Both the position numbers and the translations under genes were made by a program. 64,000 nt of DNA, from positions 1-64,000 of the forward strand of contig NZ_JRLV01000009.1 of assembly GCF_000769915.1 (NCBI RefSeq). Direction: 5' to 3'. How positions within the stretch are numbered: position 1 is the stretch's first letter; each line of letters begins with the position of its first letter. Positions 8,378 through 18,729 of the stretch are shown piece after piece. Source of the stretch: Flavobacterium beibuense F44-8 (GTDB taxonomy: Bacteria > Bacteroidota > Bacteroidia > Flavobacteriales > Flavobacteriaceae). The notes beneath the pieces were generated by a model. The model saw only the letters and a list, made by a program, of their open reading frames with translations, did no database searches and was not told where the DNA came from.

Positions 8378-10930
8378 TTAACTAGCCGGATTCTCCGCTT
8401 TTTTAATAGTCACAGCAAGTTCTTGTTCATTATCGTCAAGATCCATAAAAATTTCGTCTCCTGCACCTATTTTAGAAGTGATAATCTCTTCAGCAAGTGT
8501 ATCTTCAACATACTTTTGTATGGCTCTTTTTAGTGGCCTTGCACCATATTGCTTGTCAAAACCTTTGTCGGCAATAAAGTTTTTAGCCTTTTCGGACAGG
8601 GTAATGTTGTACCCAAGGTCTTTAATACGGGCATATAGCTTAGCCAGTTCGATATCGATAATTTTGTCGATGTCTTCTTTCTCAAGAGGATTAAACACAA
8701 TAATATCGTCTATCCTGTTAATAAACTCCGGCGCAAATGTCTTTTTAAGAGCACTCTCAATAACACCTTTGCTGTGCTCGTCGGCCTGTGCTTTTTTTGC
8801 AGCAGTACCAAAACCAACTCCCTGACCAAAGTCTTTTAGCTGTCTTGCACCCACGTTTGATGTCATTATTATAATAGTGTTCCTAAAGTCAATTTTTCTG
8901 CCAAGGCTATCAGTAAGGTAGCCGTCGTCCAGTACCTGTAAAAGCATGTTAAACACATCTGGGTGTGCTTTCTCAATCTCATCAAGAAGCACAACACAGT
9001 ATGGTTTTCTGCGTACTTTTTCGGTAAGCTGTCCGCCTTCCTCATAACCTACATATCCCGGAGGCGCACCTACCAGTCTTGATATGGCAAATTTCTCCAT
9101 GTATTCACTCATATCAATACGCACAAGCGCATCTTCAGAGTCAAACAGTTCTTTAGCCAGTACCTTAGCCAGTTGGGTTTTACCTACACCGGTTTGACCA
9201 AGAAAAATAAACGACCCAATCGGTTTGTTAGGATCCTTAAGTCCGGCACGGTTACGCTGTATTGATTTTGAAATCTTAACAACAGCATCATCCTGACCTA
9301 TAACCTTACTCTTAATAAGTTCCGGCAGGCCTGCAAGTTTGTTGCTTTCGGTTTGTGCAATACGGTTTACAGGAATACCTGTCATCATAGAAATAACATC
9401 TGCCACATTGTCTTCGGTAACGGTAACACGATTGTTTTTAGCGTCTTCTTCCCATTTCTCCTGAGCAATGGCAAGATCTTTCTCAATGCGTTTTTCGTCG
9501 TCACGAAGCTTTGCAGCCTCTTCATATTTCTGCTTTTTAACTACAGAGTTTTTAAGCTCACGTACTTCTTCCAGTTGTCTTTCAAGGTCAAGAATCTGTT
9601 TAGGTACATTAATATTGGTAATATGTACTCTTGATCCTGCCTCGTCCAGCGCATCAATAGCCTTGTCCGGAAGGAAACGCTCGGTCATATAACGGTTAGT
9701 TAACTTCACACAGGCTTCAATTGCTTCCGGTGTATAGTTAACATTATGGTGTTCTTCATACTTAGCTTTAATATTATTAAGTATAATGATGGTTTCATCT
9801 ACAGATGTAGGTTCAACCATTACTTTTTGGAAACGTCTTTCCAGTGCACCGTCTTTCTCTATATACTGGCGGTATTCATCCAGGGTAGTGGCACCAATAC
9901 ATTGTATTTCTCCACGTGCTAATGCGGGCTTAAACATGTTACTGGCATCCAGTGAACCTGTAGCGCCACCTGCACCTACAATGGTATGAATCTCATCTAT
10001 AAATAAGATGATATCGTCATTCTTTTCCAGTTCGTTCATCACCGCTTTCATACGCTCTTCAAACTGTCCGCGGTATTTAGTACCTGCCACAAGACTGGCA
10101 AGATCTAGCGTTACCACACGTTTGTTGAATAGAATACGTGATACTTTTTTCTGTACAATGCGCAGGGCCAGTCCTTCTGCTATGGCCGATTTACCCACAC
10201 CGGGTTCACCAATAAGCAGCGGATTATTTTTCTTTCTGCGACTAAGTATTTGCGAAACACGCTCAATTTCCTTTTCACGACCAACAACAGGGTCCAGTTT
10301 GCCTTCTTCGGCAAGTTCGGTAAGGTCTCGGCCAAAATTATCTAAAACAGGAGTTTTAGATTTTTTGTTGGCTTTGCCACCCTGCGGGGTAGGGTTATTA
10401 AAGGTGCTCTCGCGCATACTGTCATCCTGTCCTGCATCATCATTGTAAGACTCAGCCCTTGGCTGGTTTTCCATATAGTCTTCTTCGCTTGATGTCATGT
10501 TGATAAATTGTTCTTTAACGGTTTCGTAATCGATTTTTAGCTTATTAAGCAATTTTGTTGTAGGGTCGTTTTCGTTGCGCAAAATACACAACAGTAAATG
10601 TGCCGTACTGATAGAGGTACTCTGGAAAACCTTAGCTTCCAGAAATGTGGTTCTTAGGGCACGTTCTGCCTGGCGCGTTAAGTGCAGGTTCTTTTTGTCG
10701 TTCCCGCGCTCCGCGTTAGGATTAGCAGGGCTTAATATTTCTACTTTTCTTCTTAAAAGATCTAAATCAACAGATATATTGTTAAGTATAGAAATTGCTT
10801 TGCCGTTTCCGTCCCTCAATATCCCCAGCATCAAATGTTCTGTACCAATAAAGTCGTGGCCCAGTCGTAAAGCTTCCTCTTTACTGTAGGTAATTACGTC
10901 TTTGACCCTTGGTGAAAAATTATCATCCAT
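8378..10930 (-). CDS. clpC: ATP-dependent Clp protease ATP-binding subunit ClpC
   Basis: 850 residues, full length for ClpC. It has an N-terminal double Clp-N repeat (about 1-140), a first AAA+ module with Walker [10 protein letters not shown] and Walker B ILFIDEIH, a middle region with a UVR motif ([20 protein letters not shown]), and a second AAA+ module with GQTGVGKTQ and [14 protein letters not shown], plus the Clp D2-small domain. It unfolds proteins and feeds them to ClpP, and takes part in stress response and quality control. The gene is divergent from gyrA with a 257-bp gap that carries inverted repeats (see the regulatory entries). A strong terminator follows. Confidence 0.97.
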   Translation of the reverse strand: MDDNFSPRVKDVITYSKEEALRLGHDFIGTEHLMLGILRDGNGKAISILNNISVDLDLLRRKVEILSPANPNAERGNDKKNLHLTRQAERALRTTFLEAKVFQSTSISTAHLLLCILRNENDPTTKLLNKLKIDYETVKEQFINMTSSEEDYMENQPRAESYNDDAGQDDSMRESTFNNPTPQGGKANKKSKTPVLDNFGRDLTELAEEGKLDPVVGREKEIERVSQILSRRKKNNPLLIGEPGVGKSAIAEGLALRIVQKKVSRILFNKRVVTLDLASLVAGTKYRGQFEERMKAVMNELEKNDDIILFIDEIHTIVGAGGATGSLDASNMFKPALARGEIQCIGATTLDEYRQYIEKDGALERRFQKVMVEPTSVDETIIILNNIKAKYEEHHNVNYTPEAIEACVKLTNRYMTERFLPDKAIDALDEAGSRVHITNINVPKQILDLERQLEEVRELKNSVVKKQKYEEAAKLRDDEKRIEKDLAIAQEKWEEDAKNNRVTVTEDNVADVISMMTGIPVNRIAQTESNKLAGLPELIKSKVIGQDDAVVKISKSIQRNRAGLKDPNKPIGSFIFLGQTGVGKTQLAKVLAKELFDSEDALVRIDMSEYMEKFAISRLVGAPPGYVGYEEGGQLTEKVRRKPYCVVLLDEIEKAHPDVFNMLLQVLDDGYLTDSLGRKIDFRNTIIIMTSNVGARQLKDFGQGVGFGTAAKKAQADEHSKGVIESALKKTFAPEFINRIDDIIVFNPLEKEDIDKIIDIELAKLYARIKDLGYNITLSEKAKNFIADKGFDKQYGARPLKRAIQKYVEDTLAEEIITSKIGAGDEIFMDLDDNEQELAVTIKKAENPAS

Positions 10931-10983
10931 AATAAAAGAATTGATACTGTAAATTTAACTATTTAAATAAGATTTTACAAAAA

Positions 10984-11019
10984 CCGTACCTACGGAAGGT
11001 CCTGTCATGCTAAGTGACA
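10984..11019. promoter_or_regulatory. Inverted repeats upstream of clpC
   Basis: Two palindromes sit 54-89 bp upstream of the clpC start: CCGTA-CC-TACGG (10984-10995) and TGTCA-N7-TGACA (11003-11019). TGTCA also appears three times upstream of dnaK at 27665-27690, so it may be a shared stress-response operator. This is inference from pattern only. Confidence 0.35.
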
Positions 11020-11124
11020 AAAAAAAAGCCAGAAAAAGAAATTATATAGCATTACTTTATTAACTGTTTAACCTATTTAAGGTGTTAATAAATGTTGGAA
11101 ATTAATTGTTTTTTAGCTGGAAGA

Positions 11125-11152
11125 TGCCAATAAAAATGCGTATATTGGCACG
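11125..11152. promoter_or_regulatory. Inverted repeat upstream of gyrA
   Basis: TGCCAAT (11125-11131) and ATTGGCA (11144-11150) form a perfect 7-bp inverted repeat with a 12-bp spacer, 38 bp before the gyrA start. The right arm continues as TTGGCACG, which is the -24 element of sigma-54 promoters, but the following TTTTG is two bases too close for a standard -12 element. It is therefore better viewed as an operator candidate. Confidence 0.35.
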
Positions 11153-11187
11153 TTTTGTAATAAAAATAATTTTTAATATAACTATTT

Positions 11188-13734
11188 ATGTCTGAAGGAG
11201 AAAAGTTAATTCCTATTAACATCGAGGACCAGATGAAATCGGCCTATATTGACTACTCAATGTCAGTAATTGTATCGAGGGCCCTTCCAGATGTTAGAGA
11301 TGGCTTGAAACCCGTACATCGAAGAGTACTTTATGGAATGCACGAACTTGGGGTTCTTTCTAACAGAGCCTATAAAAAATCGGCAAGGATTGTAGGAGAG
11401 GTATTAGGTAAGTATCACCCTCACGGAGACTCCTCTGTTTATGATGCCATGGTACGTATGGCACAAGACTGGAGTTTGAGGTATCTTTTGGTAGACGGTC
11501 AGGGTAACTTCGGATCGATTGACGGAGACAGTCCTGCAGCAATGCGTTATACTGAAGCAAGGATGCGAAAAATATCTGAGGATATTATGGCCGACCTTGA
11601 AAAAGAAACTGTTGACTTCCAGTTAAACTTTGATGATACCTTACAGGAACCAACCGTAATGCCTACACGTGTACCTAACCTTTTAATTAACGGTGCGTCG
11701 GGTATTGCAGTAGGTATGGCTACTAACATGCCGCCTCACAACCTTTGTGAAGTGGTAGACGGTACCCTGGCATATATTGACAATAACGAGATTGAGATAG
11801 ACGAACTGATGGAATATGTAAAGGCACCTGATTTTCCTACGGGAGGTGTTATTTACGGTTATGAAGGAGTTCGTGAAGCCTTTAAAACAGGTCGTGGTCG
11901 TGTCGTATTACGCGGTAAGGCAAGGTTTGAAGAGGTAGACGGTAAAGAATGTATTATTGTTACCGAAATTCCTTATCAGGTAAACAAGGCAGAGATGATT
12001 AAAAAGACTGCCGACCTTGTAAATGAAAAGAGAATTGAAGGTATATCCAACATACGTGACGAGTCTGACAGGAAAGGTATGCGTATTGTGTATATCCTTA
12101 AAAAGGATGCAGTGCCAAACGTAGTACTTAACATGCTTTATAAGTATACACAATTACAATCGTCTTTCAGTGTAAACAACATTGCGCTTGTGAACGGAAG
12201 ACCTCATACATTAAACCTTAAAGAGCTTATCCATTACTTTGTGGAGCACAGGCACGATGTGGTAGTAAGAAGAACTAAATATGAACTACGCAAGGCTGAA
12301 GAGCGCGCGCACATATTAGAAGGTCTTATTATTGCTTCAGATAACATTGATGAGGTTATTGCGCTTATCCGTGGTTCTAAAGACGGGGAAGAGGCTCGTG
12401 AAAAATTAATAGAGCGATTTAAGCTTACTGAAATCCAGGCCAGGGCTATTGTAGAAATGCGTTTAAGGCAGCTTACAGGACTGGAGCAGGATAAACTGAG
12501 AGCTGAATATGAGGAAATCATGAAACTGATTGCCGAATTGAAAGCCTTATTAGAAAGCAAAGAGCTGAGAATGCAGCTTATTAAAGAGGAGCTTATTGAG
12601 GTTAGAGAAAAATATGGTGACGAACGCCGTTCACAAATTGAATACTCTGGTGCTGATGTAAGTATTGAAGATCTTATTGCCGATGAGAATGTGGTTATTA
12701 CCATTTCGCATGCCGGTTATATTAAGCGTACTCCGCTTTCTGAATACAAAACCCAAAACAGGGGTGGAGTAGGTCAAAAAGGATCATCTACCCGCGATCA
12801 GGACTTCCTGGAGCACCTGTTTACTGCTACAAATCACCAGTACATGTTATTCTTTACACAAAAAGGTAAATGTTTCTGGATGAGGGTTTACGAAATTCCT
12901 GAAGGTAGCAAAACAAGTAAAGGCCGTGCTATACAAAACCTTATTAATATTGAGAATGATGATAAGGTTAAGGCATTCATCTGTACGCAGGATCTTAAAA
13001 ACGAAGAGTATATTAATAACCACTACGTGATTATGGCTACTAAAAAAGGTATTGTTAAAAAGACCCTTTTAGAGCAGTATTCACGCCCTAGGTTAAATGG
13101 TATTAACGCAATTACCGTTCGTGAAGATGATGAGTTACTGGAGGCTAAGCTAACTACCGGAGACAGCCATGTGCTTCTTGCAGTGAAATCAGGTAAGCTT
13201 GTTCGTTTTGAAGAAAGCAAAACACGTCCAATGGGACGTAATGCATCGGGTGTGCGTGGTATTACCCTTAAAGATGATAACGATGAGGTAGTTGGTATGG
13301 TTTCTGTAAATGATATGGAAAGTGAAATCCTTGTGGTGTCTGAAAAAGGTTATGGTAAACGTTCAAGCCTGGAGGATTACAGGATAACCAACAGGGGTGG
13401 TAAAGGTGTTAAAACCCTTAATATAACCGATAAGACCGGTGAATTAGTTGCTATTAATAATGTTACCGATAATGATGATTTAATGATTATCAACAAATCA
13501 GGACTTACCATAAGAATGCGTGTTTCTGACCTAAGGGTTATGGGACGTGCCACTCAGGGTGTACGATTGATTAATATTAAAGGTAACGACTCTATCGCTG
13601 CTGTAGCAAAAGTTTTACGTGAAGAAGACGAAGATATCATTGATGCTGAAGCAGAAGATATCACAAATATTGATGGCGTAACAGGTGAAGCTGCTGCTCA
13701 GGATGATAACGAAAACAATCAGGAACAGGAATAA
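11188..13734 (+). CDS. gyrA: DNA gyrase subunit A
   Basis: 848 residues covering the winged-helix/tower breakage-reunion domain and six C-terminal GyrA beta-propeller repeats. The catalytic tyrosine is Tyr121 (AAMRYTE). The quinolone-resistance region reads [10 protein letters not shown] with Ser82 and Asp86 intact, the sensitive-type residues. The GyrA box is seen as [10 protein letters not shown] near residue 530. With GyrB it introduces negative supercoils using ATP. A Glu/Asp-rich tail of about 30 residues ends the protein. A TPR protein gene follows after 20 bp, likely co-transcribed. Confidence 0.97.
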   Translation: MSEGEKLIPINIEDQMKSAYIDYSMSVIVSRALPDVRDGLKPVHRRVLYGMHELGVLSNRAYKKSARIVGEVLGKYHPHGDSSVYDAMVRMAQDWSLRYLLVDGQGNFGSIDGDSPAAMRYTEARMRKISEDIMADLEKETVDFQLNFDDTLQEPTVMPTRVPNLLINGASGIAVGMATNMPPHNLCEVVDGTLAYIDNNEIEIDELMEYVKAPDFPTGGVIYGYEGVREAFKTGRGRVVLRGKARFEEVDGKECIIVTEIPYQVNKAEMIKKTADLVNEKRIEGISNIRDESDRKGMRIVYILKKDAVPNVVLNMLYKYTQLQSSFSVNNIALVNGRPHTLNLKELIHYFVEHRHDVVVRRTKYELRKAEERAHILEGLIIASDNIDEVIALIRGSKDGEEAREKLIERFKLTEIQARAIVEMRLRQLTGLEQDKLRAEYEEIMKLIAELKALLESKELRMQLIKEELIEVREKYGDERRSQIEYSGADVSIEDLIADENVVITISHAGYIKRTPLSEYKTQNRGGVGQKGSSTRDQDFLEHLFTATNHQYMLFFTQKGKCFWMRVYEIPEGSKTSKGRAIQNLINIENDDKVKAFICTQDLKNEEYINNHYVIMATKKGIVKKTLLEQYSRPRLNGINAITVREDDELLEAKLTTGDSHVLLAVKSGKLVRFEESKTRPMGRNASGVRGITLKDDNDEVVGMVSVNDMESEILVVSEKGYGKRSSLEDYRITNRGGKGVKTLNITDKTGELVAINNVTDNDDLMIINKSGLTIRMRVSDLRVMGRATQGVRLINIKGNDSIAAVAKVLREEDEDIIDAEAEDITNIDGVTGEAAAQDDNENNQEQE

Positions 13735-13754
13735 ACTTAAAAAACCAGAATACA

Positions 13755-15020
13755 ATGAAAGCTAAATATGCAATTGCTGCATCTTTATTAATTTCTGTTG
13801 GTGCTTTTGCTCAAAAAGATGAGCTTAAGGCTATGAAGAAACTAATGAAAAAAGATCCTTCTGCGGAAGTTATGCAGGAGATGAAATCGCTTATTGATAA
13901 GACTGAACCATTACTGGGAAGTGCAGACGATAAGCAAAAAGCAGATTTTTACTATTATAAAGGAAACTATGACCTATATATGGCAATGACCAAAATGGAT
14001 CAAAACGCCTTAAATGGTGCTATTGCTGATTTTGACAAGGTAATTGAGCTTGAAAAAAACGGTAAAAGAGAGTACACTCCGGAAATTACAAAAGATATTT
14101 ATCCTGAGGTTAGTGCTACTGTTTTAAAAATAGCAAAGAATTTCGGTCAGCAACAAAATTACAAAGCTGCTGTGCCATTATACGAAACGGCTTATAACCT
14201 GAATAAAAAAGATACTATTAACCTTTACAATGCAGCAGCTTTTGCTGTTAATGCTAAAGATTATGATACTGCACTTAGGTATTTTGAGCAGCTAGACCAG
14301 CTTGGTTTTACAAACAAAAGACTAAGCTATACGGCAAAAAGCCCTGAGGGTGAAGTTCAGTATTTTTCTGATAAAGCAACAAGAGATCTTTATGTTAAAG
14401 CACAGGGATATACAGATCCGGGTGTACACAAGGATCCTTCAATAAAAGGTGATATCATTAAAAACATTGCTCTTATTTATATCAATAAAGGTGATAATGC
14501 TAAGGCGATGAAGGCTATTGAGAAAGCTAAGAAGGAAAATCCTGATGATATAGGTTTGTTACAGGCAGAGGCTCAAATATATTATGAGTCTGGCGATATG
14601 GATGGTTATAAAAAAACAATCCAGAGTATATTAGATAAAGGTTCTAAAGATCCTAACCTATACTTTAACCTAGGTGTTACTTCGGCTCAGTCAGGTCAAA
14701 ATGACGAGGCTATGCAGTACTACAAAAAAACGGTAGAGTTAGATCCTAAATATGCTAATGCTTACTACAACATGGGTATTGTTGAGCTTGCAGGAGAAGA
14801 TGTTATCGTTAAGGAAATGAACGGTCTTGGTACTTCTAAAAAGGACATAGCGCGTTATGACGAGCTTAAAAAGAAAAGAGATGATATTTACAAGGCAGCT
14901 CTTGTAAATGTTAAGAAAGCTTATGATTTAGAGCCTGAAAGAGATGAGTTCAGAACACTTTTAAGTAACCTTTACATGGGGCTTGAAATGATGGACGAAG
15001 CTAAAGCGCTTAAAAAATAA
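13755..15020 (+). CDS. Secreted tetratricopeptide repeat protein
   Basis: Signal peptide at residues 1-19 (ASLLISVGAFAQ), then about 400 residues of helical repeats. Clear TPR units include PNLYFNLGVTSAQSGQNDEAMQYYKKTVELDPKYANAYYNMG near residues 295-340 and others around 110-190 and 225-275. TPR proteins act as protein-binding scaffolds; here in the periplasm or at the outer membrane. It is transcribed behind gyrA and ends at a strong terminator. The partner is unknown. Confidence 0.9.
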   Translation: MKAKYAIAASLLISVGAFAQKDELKAMKKLMKKDPSAEVMQEMKSLIDKTEPLLGSADDKQKADFYYYKGNYDLYMAMTKMDQNALNGAIADFDKVIELEKNGKREYTPEITKDIYPEVSATVLKIAKNFGQQQNYKAAVPLYETAYNLNKKDTINLYNAAAFAVNAKDYDTALRYFEQLDQLGFTNKRLSYTAKSPEGEVQYFSDKATRDLYVKAQGYTDPGVHKDPSIKGDIIKNIALIYINKGDNAKAMKAIEKAKKENPDDIGLLQAEAQIYYESGDMDGYKKTIQSILDKGSKDPNLYFNLGVTSAQSGQNDEAMQYYKKTVELDPKYANAYYNMGIVELAGEDVIVKEMNGLGTSKKDIARYDELKKKRDDIYKAALVNVKKAYDLEPERDEFRTLLSNLYMGLEMMDEAKALKK

Positions 15021-15044
15021 TAAATCATTTCAGTTTTATATTCT

Positions 15045-15077
15045 AAAGGACTACTTGTACAGGTAGTCCTTTTTTTA
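15045..15077 (+). terminator. Rho-independent terminator of the gyrA operon
   Basis: AAAGGACTAC pairs with GTAGTCCTTT across a short loop, followed by seven or more T on the plus strand, 25 bp after the TPR gene stop. Confidence 0.9.
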
Positions 15078-15088
15078 TTTTTTACGTT

Positions 15089-15460
15089 ATGGATATTTTA
15101 AAAAAGAGAGGTATTAAACTGGTTAATAAAGAGGTCGCAGGTTGTAATTATAAATGCAGTAATGGAGTAGATGCAGATATAGGCTTTATAGTAGAATACA
15201 GACATATTGATACAATTAACGAGATTATTGATGATATTGATAAGGCTTTAGCGGGAAATTTTGATCAGATAGGAAATGATTTTATTGGCACTGACGCAGG
15301 AGGTATAGCTTTTATTACGCCTAATGGTATTGAGTTTTATGATGAGGACGGGAAAAATATTTTACCTCCGGTATGTCCTTTAGATGAATTTAAAGATTTA
15401 CTTATTGTATGGAGAGATTTTCTTAACAGGCCACCTTACAATGGTCAAAAAGTAAATTAA
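15089..15460 (+). CDS. Hypothetical protein (123 aa)
   Basis: A small acidic cytoplasmic protein with no signal peptide. It has alternating strands and helices (IGFIVEYRHIDTINEIIDDIDKAL) and a C-terminal DEFKDLLIVWRDFLNRP. The layout resembles small immunity or SMI1/SUKH-like proteins only loosely. Two cysteines sit at about 19 and 23. It lies between two terminators, so it must have its own promoter. Function unknown. Confidence 0.65.
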   Translation: MDILKKRGIKLVNKEVAGCNYKCSNGVDADIGFIVEYRHIDTINEIIDDIDKALAGNFDQIGNDFIGTDAGGIAFITPNGIEFYDEDGKNILPPVCPLDEFKDLLIVWRDFLNRPPYNGQKVN

Positions 15461-15464
15461 ATAA

Positions 15465-15493
15465 AAAAGCCTCCTGTTTAGGGAGGCTCTTTA
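15465..15493. terminator. Bidirectional terminator between convergent genes
   Basis: AAAAAGCCTCC pairs with GGAGGCTCTTT across a TGTTTAG loop. It serves the 123-aa protein gene on the plus strand and pheT on the minus strand. Confidence 0.85.
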
Positions 15494-15517
15494 GTTTATT
15501 TATTGTTTGGTATTATC

Positions 15518-17944
15518 TTATCTTAACTGAGCACCGGTTTGGGTTTCCAGATTTTGTCTTATTTTATCCATTATTTTATCAATCTGAATGTCTGTAAGTG
15601 TTTTTGTGTTATCCTGAAGGATAAAGCTTACTGCATATGATTTTTTGCCTTCCGGAAGGTTTTTACCTTCATATACGTCAAACAGGTTAATATCCTTTAG
15701 TAATGATTTTTCTGTTTGTCTTGCAATGGCATAAATGTTTTGGAATGATACTTCATTGTCTACAAGAAGTGCAAGGTCACGTCTTACCTCAGGGAACTTA
15801 GCAATCTCTGTAAATTTTATTTTTGCAGAAACTACTTTTATTACTGCGCCCCAGTTAAAATCGGCAAAGAATACTTCCTGCTTAACATCAAAGTGCTTCA
15901 ATACCTGTTTTTTAACCACACCCATCTCAACTAAAGTTTCACTGCCAAGAGTGTAAGCAAGTCCTTCACTAAATACATCGTTAGTGGCTGGCTGGGTTTG
16001 TACTTTGTTAATGCCTAGGCGTTGTAGTATCATGTCTACATAACCTTTAAACATAAAGAAGTCTGAAGGTTTTTGAGCCTGAGTCCAGCTTTCCTGAATA
16101 CGGTTACCTGTTAGGGTAAGTGTTAGGTGCTTGTTTTCATCGTAACCTGAAGGTAGCTTGTGGTATGATTTACCAAACTCAAAGAACTTAAGGTCGCTTC
16201 TTCTTCTGTTTATGTTGAAGGAAACAGCCTCCAGTGCGCTAAACAGTAATGATTGCCTCATTGCTGAAAGATCACTACTAAGCGGGTTAAGCATTAAAAC
16301 GTTGAACTCTTCTTTTAGGTTTTCGCTTAGCTTAACATAATCAGGAGTGGTAAGTGAGTTGGCCATCATTTCGTTAAAGCCAACAGAAACCAACTGGTTT
16401 GCGATTATATTTTGCAGTTTGTAATCTTCGGTACGCGCTGCGTTTGACATAGAGGCATTAAGCTTTTGTGAGAAACTCACATTGTTATAGCCATATACCC
16501 TTAATATCTCTTCAATTACATCTATTTCTCTTTCTACATCCACACGGTAAGAAGGAATAACAAGACCAATACCGGCGTCAGACATGCTGTTGATTTTAAT
16601 ATCAAGAGATACTAATATCTTTTTAATAGTCTCTTTGTTTATTTCCTGACCAATTACCCTTTCCACATTTTTGAAGTTTACAAATACCTGATGGTCTTCC
16701 ATCTTTTTAGGGTAAATATCTATTACGTCTGATGTGATTTCGCCACCGGCAGTTTCCTGTATAAGCAGGGCTGCTCTTTTAAGGGCATATTCGGTAATGG
16801 TTGGGTCAATACCTCTTTCAAAACGGAAAGAAGCATCAGTATTTATACCGTGTCTTTTTGCTGTTTTTCTAATGGATACCGGGTTAAAGTATGCACTTTC
16901 CAGGAATATAGAAGCTGTATTTTCGTTAACCCCCGATCTTTTTCCGCCAAGAACTCCCGCAATACATATTGGTCCGTTTTCGTCACAAATCATAAGGTCG
17001 TCCTCATGTAGAGTACGTTCAACATCATCAAGAGTAATGTATTTAGTTCCGGCTTCAGCAGTTTGAACAATGATTTTATTGCCTCTTATTTTTCCTGCAT
17101 CAAAAGCGTGTAGTGGCTGACCCAATTCGTGCATTACATAGTTAGTAACGTCTACAATATTGTTTTTTGGTGTAATACCAATAGCCAATAGCCTATTTTG
17201 TAACCATGCTGGTGAAGGTTGTACCGTAACGCCCGAAATGGTTACACCACAATAACGAGGTGTAAGTTTGTTATCGTCTACCTTAACATCAATTTTAAGG
17301 GTACGTTTGTCTATCCTGAAATTACTTACCGATGGAGTAATAAGTTCGGTATTTACATTACGCTGAATCATACCGGCACGCAGGTCACGGGCAACACCCC
17401 AGTGGCTCATTGCATCGGCACGGTTTGGCGTAAGTCCTATTTCAAAAACCTCATCGGTTTCAATATTAAATACTTTAGAAAGGGGAGTACCCGGTTTTAG
17501 GTCTTCGTCAAGAATCATTATACCGTCATGACTTTCACCTATACCAAGTTCATCTTCGGCACAAATCATCCCGAAACTTTCTTCGCCGCGTATTTTTCCT
17601 TTTTTGATTTGGAACGGGTTACCTTCCTTGTCATAAAGGTTGGTACCAATTGTTGCTACAGGTACTTTTTGTCCTGCTGCTACATTTGGTGCGCCACAAA
17701 CAATTTGTACGGGAGCATTGCCATCGCCAAGGTCTACAGTTGTAACCCTCAACCTGTCGGCATTAGGGTGCTGTACGCATGTAAGTACATGGCCTACCAC
17801 TACACCTTCAAGTCCGCCTTTAAGCGACTCAAACTTATCTACACCTTCTACTTCAAGGCCAAGATCTGTTAACAGGTTGGCAGTTTCATCTGAGTTCCAG
17901 TCTAATTTTATAAATTGTTTTAACCAATTGTAGGATATACGCAT
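15518..17944 (-). CDS. pheT: Phenylalanyl-tRNA synthetase beta subunit
   Basis: 808 residues, full length. It has an N-terminal tRNA-binding (EMAP II-like) domain with VVVGHVLTCVQHPNADRLR near residue 45, the B3/B4 editing domain (LTPRYCGVTISGV and HELGQPLHAFDAGKI), the B5 domain, a synthetase-like core, and the C-terminal ferredoxin-fold anticodon-binding domain (FPEVRRDLALLVDNEVSF). With PheS it charges tRNA-Phe; the beta subunit also edits Tyr-tRNA-Phe. pheS is not adjacent, as is common in Bacteroidota. Confidence 0.97.
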   Translation of the reverse strand: MRISYNWLKQFIKLDWNSDETANLLTDLGLEVEGVDKFESLKGGLEGVVVGHVLTCVQHPNADRLRVTTVDLGDGNAPVQIVCGAPNVAAGQKVPVATIGTNLYDKEGNPFQIKKGKIRGEESFGMICAEDELGIGESHDGIMILDEDLKPGTPLSKVFNIETDEVFEIGLTPNRADAMSHWGVARDLRAGMIQRNVNTELITPSVSNFRIDKRTLKIDVKVDDNKLTPRYCGVTISGVTVQPSPAWLQNRLLAIGITPKNNIVDVTNYVMHELGQPLHAFDAGKIRGNKIIVQTAEAGTKYITLDDVERTLHEDDLMICDENGPICIAGVLGGKRSGVNENTASIFLESAYFNPVSIRKTAKRHGINTDASFRFERGIDPTITEYALKRAALLIQETAGGEITSDVIDIYPKKMEDHQVFVNFKNVERVIGQEINKETIKKILVSLDIKINSMSDAGIGLVIPSYRVDVEREIDVIEEILRVYGYNNVSFSQKLNASMSNAARTEDYKLQNIIANQLVSVGFNEMMANSLTTPDYVKLSENLKEEFNVLMLNPLSSDLSAMRQSLLFSALEAVSFNINRRRSDLKFFEFGKSYHKLPSGYDENKHLTLTLTGNRIQESWTQAQKPSDFFMFKGYVDMILQRLGINKVQTQPATNDVFSEGLAYTLGSETLVEMGVVKKQVLKHFDVKQEVFFADFNWGAVIKVVSAKIKFTEIAKFPEVRRDLALLVDNEVSFQNIYAIARQTEKSLLKDINLFDVYEGKNLPEGKKSYAVSFILQDNTKTLTDIQIDKIMDKIRQNLETQTGAQLR

Positions 17945-18074
17945 TGTATTTTTGTTTTAAAGCATGCAAAGATAATAATTGTGATTGAAACCACAGAGCC
18001 TTAAGCCTATGTTTAGCAATAAAAAATGAAAAATATTCAGACTAAAATTTTCTTAATTTTTAGCTTAAAATGAT

Positions 18075-18102
18075 AAAACCCGTTGGTTGTCCAACAGGTT
18101 TT
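18075..18102 (-). terminator. Probable terminator
   Basis: AAAACC plus TTGG pairs with CCAA plus GGTTTT around a TTGT loop with a 2-nt internal mismatch. It lies 42 bp beyond the small lipoprotein stop on the minus strand. The T tract is short. Confidence 0.5.
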
Positions 18103-18143
18103 AGTGTAGTATTCTTATGGTTTTGCTTTTTGTAACAAGTAGC

Positions 18144-18332
18144 CTAGGCCTTTGGTTTGATTGGCTTAAGGTCGTTAATGTGTTCAGGAGAATTGGTTAA
18201 TGCCTTTTCCTGTTGTTTCATTTCTTGTTTCCCGTCGTTATCCTGCTCGTGTGGTAATCTGCTGCACGCAGCTACTACCAATATCAGAACCATTACCGTG
18301 GGGGCAGTAATTAGTCGGAAGGTGCGTTTCAT
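18144..18332 (-). CDS. Small lipoprotein (62 aa)
   Basis: A positively charged start, a hydrophobic segment and the lipobox VAAC at residue 23 are followed by only about 40 polar residues rich in Gln, Lys and Pro. This size fits short flavobacterial lipoproteins of unknown role. A hairpin lies downstream, which supports a real gene. No homologue named. Confidence 0.6.
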   Translation of the reverse strand: MKRTFRLITAPTVMVLILVVAACSRLPHEQDNDGKQEMKQQEKALTNSPEHINDLKPIKPKA

Positions 18333-18729
18333 AATGTTTAAAATTTACTGAACTTAGTTTACTTTTACTTGGCTAATCTTCACAGTATGAATGTGGTTGG
18401 GGTAAAGCAAATTTATATATAAAAAGTTTTAATTGTTATTTTTAATTTAATTTTTTAACTAAAATTAGTAATATAATTAAAAAATAATTGAATCAGTCAG
18501 AATTTAATTGTGAAAGATGTAGTTCATCGGGTTTTATTGCTTTTCTTCTAATGTGAAAATTCACGGGTTTAAGTCTCTAAATGTATTAGGCTTAAAAATC
18601 TTACTTTTTTAGGAAAGTATTTATGTTTTAATAATTGAGATAAAACCATCTTAATAATAAGTTCGTTTTAGCATTACTAACGCAACTTGTGTAAATTGCT
18701 TACATTTGGTATTTAAATAAAGACCCTCA
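18333..18729. other. AT-rich intergenic region with promoter box
   Basis: About 400 bp without a gene that I can support. It is very AT-rich. The only clear signal is TACATTTG at 18701-18708, a match to the Bacteroidota -7 element TAnnTTTG, placed 22 bp before the M14 peptidase start. A TTG at 18687 is too close to be its usual -33 partner. Confidence 0.45.

Noticed and set aside
8478..10889. Long open frames antisense to clpC
   Set aside because: They follow codon bias of the opposite strand, with Ser/Phe/Leu-rich composition and no domain. The clpC frame explains the region.
11145..11157. Sigma-54 promoter for gyrA
   Set aside because: TTGGCACG is perfect for -24, but the -12 TTG is two bases too near, and sigma-54 spacing is strict.
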